Part shown: positions 22,447-26,495 of the stretch, piece after piece | Layout: the number at the start of each line of letters is the position of its first letter | Numbering within the stretch: position 1 is the first letter of the stretch | Origin: an uncultured Petrimonas sp. | GTDB lineage: Bacteria > Bacteroidota > Bacteroidia > Bacteroidales > Dysgonomonadaceae | Assembly: GCA_934621705.1 (NCBI GenBank) | Contig: CAKTUP010000008.1 | Span: 1-26,495, forward strand | Length of the DNA stretch: 26,495 bases | Direction: 5' to 3' | Position numbers and translations under genes: made by a program | The notes under the pieces: generated by a model | Databases searched by the model: none | What the model saw: the letters and a program-made list of their open reading frames with translations, nothing else | What the model was told of the DNA's origin: nothing

Positions 22447-24756
22447 ATGGAAGAACTTCTCAATAAACTAAATACAAATCAACGACAAGCGGTTGAGTTT
22501 TGCGACGGGCCGTCGCTTATCATTGCAGGCGCCGGATCGGGCAAAACCCGTGTGCTCACTTACAAAATTGCTTATTTGCTGGAGCAGGGGCTTCCGCCGT
22601 ATTATATTCTGGCGCTCACTTTCACCAACAAAGCCGCGCGCGAAATGAAATCGCGGATTGCCGATTTGGTGGGAGAGAAGAAAGCGCGCCAGCTTTGGAT
22701 GGGAACGTTTCACTCCATTTTCTCGCGGATTTTGCGCAACGAAGCCGAACGAATTGGTTTCACTTCCAATTTCACCATATTCGATTCTTCCGATTCCGCA
22801 AACCTGATACGTCTTATCATCAAGGAAATGCAACTGGACGATAAGATTTACAAACCCGGAGGCGTTCACAATCAGATATCGAGAGCGAAGAACGGGCTGG
22901 TTACGCCCAGAATGTACGCGCAAAACAGAGAGATAATTGAATACGACCGGGCTTCGAAACGGCCGCAACTGTTTGAAATTTACCAGCGTTATCAAAGCCG
23001 TCTGAAGGCCGCCAACAGCATGGATTTCGACGATCTGCTGATGTACACCAACATCCTGCTGCGCGATAATCCCGATGTGCTGGAAAACTACCGCAACCGG
23101 TTTCAGTTTGTGCTGGTGGACGAGTATCAGGACACTAATTTTGCACAGCACCTTATCGTGAAACAGTTGGCGGAGCATCACAACCGGGTTTGCGTGGTGG
23201 GCGACGATGCGCAAAGCATCTATTCGTTCCGGGGCGCCAATATCGATAACATACTGAAATTCAAATCAACTTTTCCGCAAACGCAAATATTCAAGTTGGA
23301 GCAGAATTACCGTTCCACCAAAAATATCGTAAACGCCGCCAACAGCCTTATCAAGAAAAACAAGGAACAGATTTTCAAGGATGTGTTTTCGGAAAACGAG
23401 GAAGGTGAAAAAATTGAGGTAGTCAGTGCCTTTTCCGATTTTGAAGAGGGGCTTATCGTGGCCAATAAAATTGCGCGAATGCGCTACGAAGAACACGCGC
23501 GATTCAGCGATTTTGCCATTTTATACCGCACCAACGCACAATCGCGCATCTTTGAAGAATCGTTGCGGAAGAAAAATATTCCGTATGTTATTTACGGCGG
23601 ATTATCTTTTTATCAACGCAAGGAAATCAAGGACATCATCAGCTATTTCCGGCTTATTGTGAATCCCGGCGATGAGGAAGCGTTTCGCCGTATCGTGAAT
23701 TATCCCACGCGCGGGATTGGCGATGTTACCGTGAGCAAAATAAGCGAAACTGCCCGATTGCACGGCGTGAGCCTGTGGCAGGTGTTGTCGTCGCCGTTGC
23801 AATACAACCTGAATGTGAATTCCGGTACGGCAAAGAAACTGGGTGCGTTTCACGAATTGATAAGCGGATTTATTACCGATAACGAAACGCTTAACGCGTA
23901 CGAATTGGCGCAAAACGTGCTGAAAAATACCGGTATCGTTAAAGAAGCCTACGAAGATATGACACCCGAAGGGATGAGCCGGGCGCAAAACATTCAGGAG
24001 CTGCTCAATGCCATCAACGAGTTTGTAACATCGCGACAGGAAGAGGGCGAAACCGGTATCCGATTGGTAGATTTCCTTTCGGAAGTTTCGTTGCTTACCG
24101 ACCAGGACATGGGCAACGACGGCGACAACGAGCGGGTTACACTGATGACCGTTCACTCGGCCAAAGGCTTGGAATTCAACCACGTTTTCGTGGTAGGGAT
24201 GGAAGAAGATCTTTTCCCGTCGAGCATGGCTAAATTCGAGCCGCGCGGATTGGAAGAAGAACGCCGACTGTTTTACGTGGCTATTACCCGCGCCAAGAAA
24301 ACCTGCACCATTTCTTTTGCTAAAAGTCGCTTCAGGAACGGAAGCACAAACGCCACCCGCGAAAGCCGATTCCTGCAAGACATCGATCCGCAATTTTTGT
24401 TAATGGAACGCAATACAATATCATCTTTCAGAGAAGGTGCGTCCGACGGGTTCTGGGAATCGATGCGGCAAAAACGGGAAAGTACCGTCTTTACTCCATC
24501 ATCTGAATCCGGCAGCAGTTTTAAGCGTCCGATACGACAAACACCCGTGGAAAGAAGCGCTACGTCTTCCCTTCCCTTATCGAAAGAAGCTTTGGAGTTG
24601 CAAAAAGGAAATATTATTGAACACGAACGGTTCGGCAGGGGAGCGGTTACCGCTATCGAACAATCGGGAGGTGATAAACGCGCGTTTGTTGATTTCGATT
24701 CTGCCGGACAAAAACAATTGCTGCTTAAATATGCTAAGTTTACGATCGTGGGGTGA
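22447..24756 (+). CDS. UvrD/PcrA-type 3'-5' DNA helicase
   Basis: A 769-residue superfamily 1A helicase. Motifs in order: NQRQAVE Q-motif (11-17), Walker A GAGSGKT (28-34), motif Ia LALTFTNKAAREMK (about 55-68), motif II VDEYQDTN (about 224-231), motif III GDDAQSIYSFRGA (about 257-269), motif IV QNYRST, motif V TVHSAKGLEFNHVFVVG (about 565-581) and motif VI VAITRAKKT (about 611-619). The C-terminal tail ends in a Tudor-like segment (GRGAVTAIEQSGGDKRAFVDF), as in PcrA, which binds RNA polymerase. It acts in nucleotide excision repair, removal of stalled polymerase and replication restart. Which of the names uvrD or pcrA applies cannot be decided from sequence. Confidence 0.95.
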   Translation: MEELLNKLNTNQRQAVEFCDGPSLIIAGAGSGKTRVLTYKIAYLLEQGLPPYYILALTFTNKAAREMKSRIADLVGEKKARQLWMGTFHSIFSRILRNEAERIGFTSNFTIFDSSDSANLIRLIIKEMQLDDKIYKPGGVHNQISRAKNGLVTPRMYAQNREIIEYDRASKRPQLFEIYQRYQSRLKAANSMDFDDLLMYTNILLRDNPDVLENYRNRFQFVLVDEYQDTNFAQHLIVKQLAEHHNRVCVVGDDAQSIYSFRGANIDNILKFKSTFPQTQIFKLEQNYRSTKNIVNAANSLIKKNKEQIFKDVFSENEEGEKIEVVSAFSDFEEGLIVANKIARMRYEEHARFSDFAILYRTNAQSRIFEESLRKKNIPYVIYGGLSFYQRKEIKDIISYFRLIVNPGDEEAFRRIVNYPTRGIGDVTVSKISETARLHGVSLWQVLSSPLQYNLNVNSGTAKKLGAFHELISGFITDNETLNAYELAQNVLKNTGIVKEAYEDMTPEGMSRAQNIQELLNAINEFVTSRQEEGETGIRLVDFLSEVSLLTDQDMGNDGDNERVTLMTVHSAKGLEFNHVFVVGMEEDLFPSSMAKFEPRGLEEERRLFYVAITRAKKTCTISFAKSRFRNGSTNATRESRFLQDIDPQFLLMERNTISSFREGASDGFWESMRQKRESTVFTPSSESGSSFKRPIRQTPVERSATSSLPLSKEALELQKGNIIEHERFGRGAVTAIEQSGGDKRAFVDFDSAGQKQLLLKYAKFTIVG

Positions 24757-24826
24757 AAGAGGGCGACTTGGCGACTTGGCGAAAAGGCGGGAAAAAAGTT
24801 TACCGCTGCGTCTGACTCACTTAAAT
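24757..24826. repeat. Short tandem words between convergent genes
   Basis: GGCGACTT is repeated in tandem (about 24762-24780) with a GC-rich tail right after the helicase stop. It separates the plus-strand helicase from the minus-strand HlyD-like gene. No clear terminator is visible for either. Confidence 0.45.
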
Positions 24827-25375
24827 CTATTTCAGCATTCTTGTCGATTGTAAAAACTTTCTCAATACCGGAGTGTCCGACAAAACGATCCGTCCTTCCA
24901 TCACGTCTTTATCTTGTATTTTACCTGACGAAGAGTGTGGGGTAAAAACAACCGCTACTTCTCTTAAAAATCCTTTTTCGTGAATGGGTTCTGCCGATAT
25001 TTGCACAACCTCTGCTTCCAAATAACCGATCAACGGGTCGTTTATGACCACTTTATTTCCAATTTGCACACCGGATAACCGGTCTTTTGAGATTTCGATT
25101 TTACCATAAACCTTTGAGTCTGTTTTCTCGACGGATATTACCACCGGTATGGTTTCTCTATACGGAATAAAAGCGGACACAACAAACAGCGTAAGCAGCG
25201 CCAACCCAATAATAATTGTTCCGTAGCGGATAAGAACAGGGGGGATTTTGCCGATGATGTTGCGCACTTTTTCGCTGCGGAGTTCAATCCCACCTCTCCC
25301 TGAATCCCTCTCCACGAGAGAGGGACTTTGGACGGTGGAATTGTTTATAGAAGAACCGTATTTATTGCTTTCCAT
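24827..25375 (-). CDS. Short HlyD-like membrane-anchored export protein
   Basis: A 182-residue protein. Residues 1-40 are polar and partly repeat-derived. Residues about 51-70 (YGTIIIGLALLTLFVVSAFI) form one membrane span, and the rest is predicted periplasmic. The part after the span (KIEISKDRLSGVQIGNKVVI, then YLEAEVVQISAEP and EGRIVLSDTPVLRKFLQ) resembles the C-terminal, membrane-proximal domain of HlyD-type adaptors. Those proteins are normally about 400 residues with a lipoyl domain and a coiled-coil hairpin, both missing here. It lies 73 bp downstream of a peptide-exporter ABC gene on the same strand, so it probably belongs to that export system. It could be a reduced adaptor or an accessory with its own role. 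Confidence 0.65.
   Translation of the reverse strand: MESNKYGSSINNSTVQSPSLVERDSGRGGIELRSEKVRNIIGKIPPVLIRYGTIIIGLALLTLFVVSAFIPYRETIPVVISVEKTDSKVYGKIEISKDRLSGVQIGNKVVINDPLIGYLEAEVVQISAEPIHEKGFLREVAVVFTPHSSSGKIQDKDVMEGRIVLSDTPVLRKFLQSTRMLK
25305..25325. repeat. Palindromic repeat inside the HlyD-like coding region
   Basis: TCCCTCTC (25305-25312) pairs perfectly with GAGAGGGA (25318-25325) around CACGA, and is flanked by further CCTCTCCC-like words (25292-25300). This palindrome type is familiar between genes in Bacteroidetes. Here it encodes SPSLVERDSGRGG (residues about 17-29). Confidence 0.6.
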
Positions 25376-25414
25376 ATTTCTATTGTTTTCCCCATTCTTT
25401 TTATCATTCGGCTT

Positions 25415-25441
25415 CCCAAAGCCCTCCTCGGGAGGGTTGGG
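25415..25441. other. Hairpin between the exporter and HlyD-like genes
   Basis: CCCAA...CCCTCC-TCG-GGAGGG-TTGGG forms an 11-bp stem with a two-base bulge. It lacks a downstream T-run on the minus strand, so it may be an attenuator, a processing site or a dispersed palindromic repeat. Confidence 0.5.
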
Positions 25442-25448
25442 TAGGCTT

Positions 25449-26495
25449 TTAATTGCCCAATTCCAACTGATTTTTCACCAATTCATAATATTTCCCGCGT
25501 CTTCGGGTTAATTCTTCATGCGTACCGGTTTCGGCAATATACCCTGCATCCAGCACCACAATTTGGTCGGCATTTTTTACGGTGCTTAGCCGATGCGCCA
25601 CCACAATCACCGTTTTTCCACGGTAAAACTCCGACAAGTTTTCCACAATAGCTCTTTCGTTGTTGGCATCCAGCGCGTTGGTGGCCTCATCTAAAAAGAT
25701 AAAGCGCGGATTTTTATACACCACGCGGGCAATGAGTATGCGTTGCCGCTGCCCCTGACTCACGCCCTGCCCGTCTTGCCCTATTTTGGTGTTGTAGCCC
25801 AACGGCAGCGACTCAATATAATCGGCAATATTCGCCACAGATGCCGCGTATCGCAATTTTTCCAAATCAACTTCATCGCCCGATAGGGCAATGTTGCGAG
25901 CAATGGTATCCGAAAACAGGTATCCCTCCTGCATCACCGCGCCGCATTGGGTGCGCCACCACGCCAGGTTAAACTCATTCAGGCTTTCCTTTCCGATACG
26001 GATTTCGCCTTCGTTGGGCGCGTAAAAACCCAACAGCAATTTCACCAGCGTGGTTTTTCCGCTTCCGCTGGCGCCTACAATGGCCGTAACCTTGCCTTGC
26101 GGAATGTGCAGGTTGATGTTGCTGAGCACATAATTGGGGCGCGCGCCGTCGTATTTAAAGCACAGGTGGCGGATACGCACATCGGCATCCGTTGTTGGTA
26201 ATGTTTTCACGTTTCGTCCGGTATCTTCTTCGTTTTGTTGCGTATGAATTTCGTTCATCCTGTCCAAACTGATGCTCACGTCTTGCCACTGGTAAATAAA
26301 GCCCATCATCTGTTCCACGGGACTGTTCAGTTGCCCGATGATGTATTGGATGGAAAGCATCATCCCCAGCGTGAGTTCGCCACCGATAACCGCCGTTGCC
26401 GCCAATACCGTAACCAGAATCACTAGTGTCCGGTTATAAATCAAAGATAGCCAGCTGTTTATAGTTGTCCGATCTTTTGAGATTGTAATTTTGTT
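25449..26495 (-). CDS. ABC exporter, peptide/bacteriocin type (C-terminal part; runs off the window)
   Basis: The frame is open to the last base of the window, so the start and the N-terminal half are missing; 348 residues are visible. The first 70 or so are the last membrane helices and the coupling region. The ATPase domain follows, with Walker A GASGSGKT (about 141-148), Q-loop MQEGYLFSDT (about 188), signature VSQGQRQR in place of LSGGQ (about 245-252), Walker B FIFLDEATNALD and switch VAHRLSTV. The SQGQ signature and LDEATNALD are typical of Bacteroidetes peptidase-containing exporters that cleave Gly-Gly leaders and export bacteriocin-like peptides. The peptidase domain would lie outside the window. 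A TTG at 26442-26444 could be mistaken for a start, but homology continues upstream. Confidence 0.88.
   Translation of the reverse strand, partial: NKITISKDRTTINSWLSLIYNRTLVILVTVLAATAVIGGELTLGMMLSIQYIIGQLNSPVEQMMGFIYQWQDVSISLDRMNEIHTQQNEEDTGRNVKTLPTTDADVRIRHLCFKYDGARPNYVLSNINLHIPQGKVTAIVGASGSGKTTLVKLLLGFYAPNEGEIRIGKESLNEFNLAWWRTQCGAVMQEGYLFSDTIARNIALSGDEVDLEKLRYAASVANIADYIESLPLGYNTKIGQDGQGVSQGQRQRILIARVVYKNPRFIFLDEATNALDANNERAIVENLSEFYRGKTVIVVAHRLSTVKNADQIVVLDAGYIAETGTHEELTRRRGKYYELVKNQLELGN

Noticed and set aside
23602..24393. A 263-residue minus-strand open frame opposite the helicase gene
   Set aside because: It mirrors helicase codons, with no start context or domain of its own. The same applies to the 248-residue frame at 22468-23214.

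Overview
The window looks like chromosomal DNA of a Bacteroidales (Bacteroidota) bacterium. The grounds are two SusC/SusD outer-membrane uptake gene pairs, a SusD-linked HExxH lipoprotein plus a DUF4302 lipoprotein, promoters of the Bacteroides type (TAnnTTTG at -7, TTTG near -33), AT-rich leaders without strong Shine-Dalgarno sites, and Bacteroidetes-style versions of MutS, sirtuin, FKBP isomerases and a peptide-type ABC exporter.

Layout. Positions 1-1400 are accessory DNA: a 242-bp hairpin-rich inverted-repeat element, then a minus-strand toxin-antitoxin operon whose ParE-like toxin is cut in two by a small 166-bp inverted-repeat element. Positions 1426-8616 hold a four-gene minus-strand uptake operon (susC, susD, zinc metallohydrolase lipoprotein, DUF4302 lipoprotein) ending in a hairpin terminator. 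Positions 9201-13985 hold a second susC/susD pair with its own terminator. Positions 13986-14989 are a 1-kb non-coding stretch with a second copy of the small element and a cluster of strong palindromes. Positions 14990-16722 encode two FKBP-type peptidyl-prolyl isomerases, one a lipoprotein and one cytoplasmic. Positions 16723-17489 are a scarred divergent promoter region: a 57-bp block is perfectly duplicated around a RhuM-family gene remnant and a third copy of the small element. Positions 17490-24756 are plus-strand housekeeping genes: sirtuin, mutS, thymidine kinase, a small outer-membrane barrel protein and a UvrD/PcrA helicase. Positions 24827-26495 are a minus-strand export operon (ABC exporter, running off the window, and an unusually short HlyD-like protein).

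Most notable results. A family of small non-autonomous elements (three copies, all in the same orientation, all flanked by TTA) can be delimited to the base because removing one copy plus one TTA rebuilds a 97-residue ParE-family toxin. The same family sits inside a degenerate third copy of the duplicated divergent promoter. Several other palindromic or tandem repeats lie just after stop codons, and one has been absorbed into the reading frame of the HlyD-like protein. I see no CRISPR array, tRNA, rRNA, complete insertion sequence or unmistakable new defence system. The gene content is otherwise conventional.
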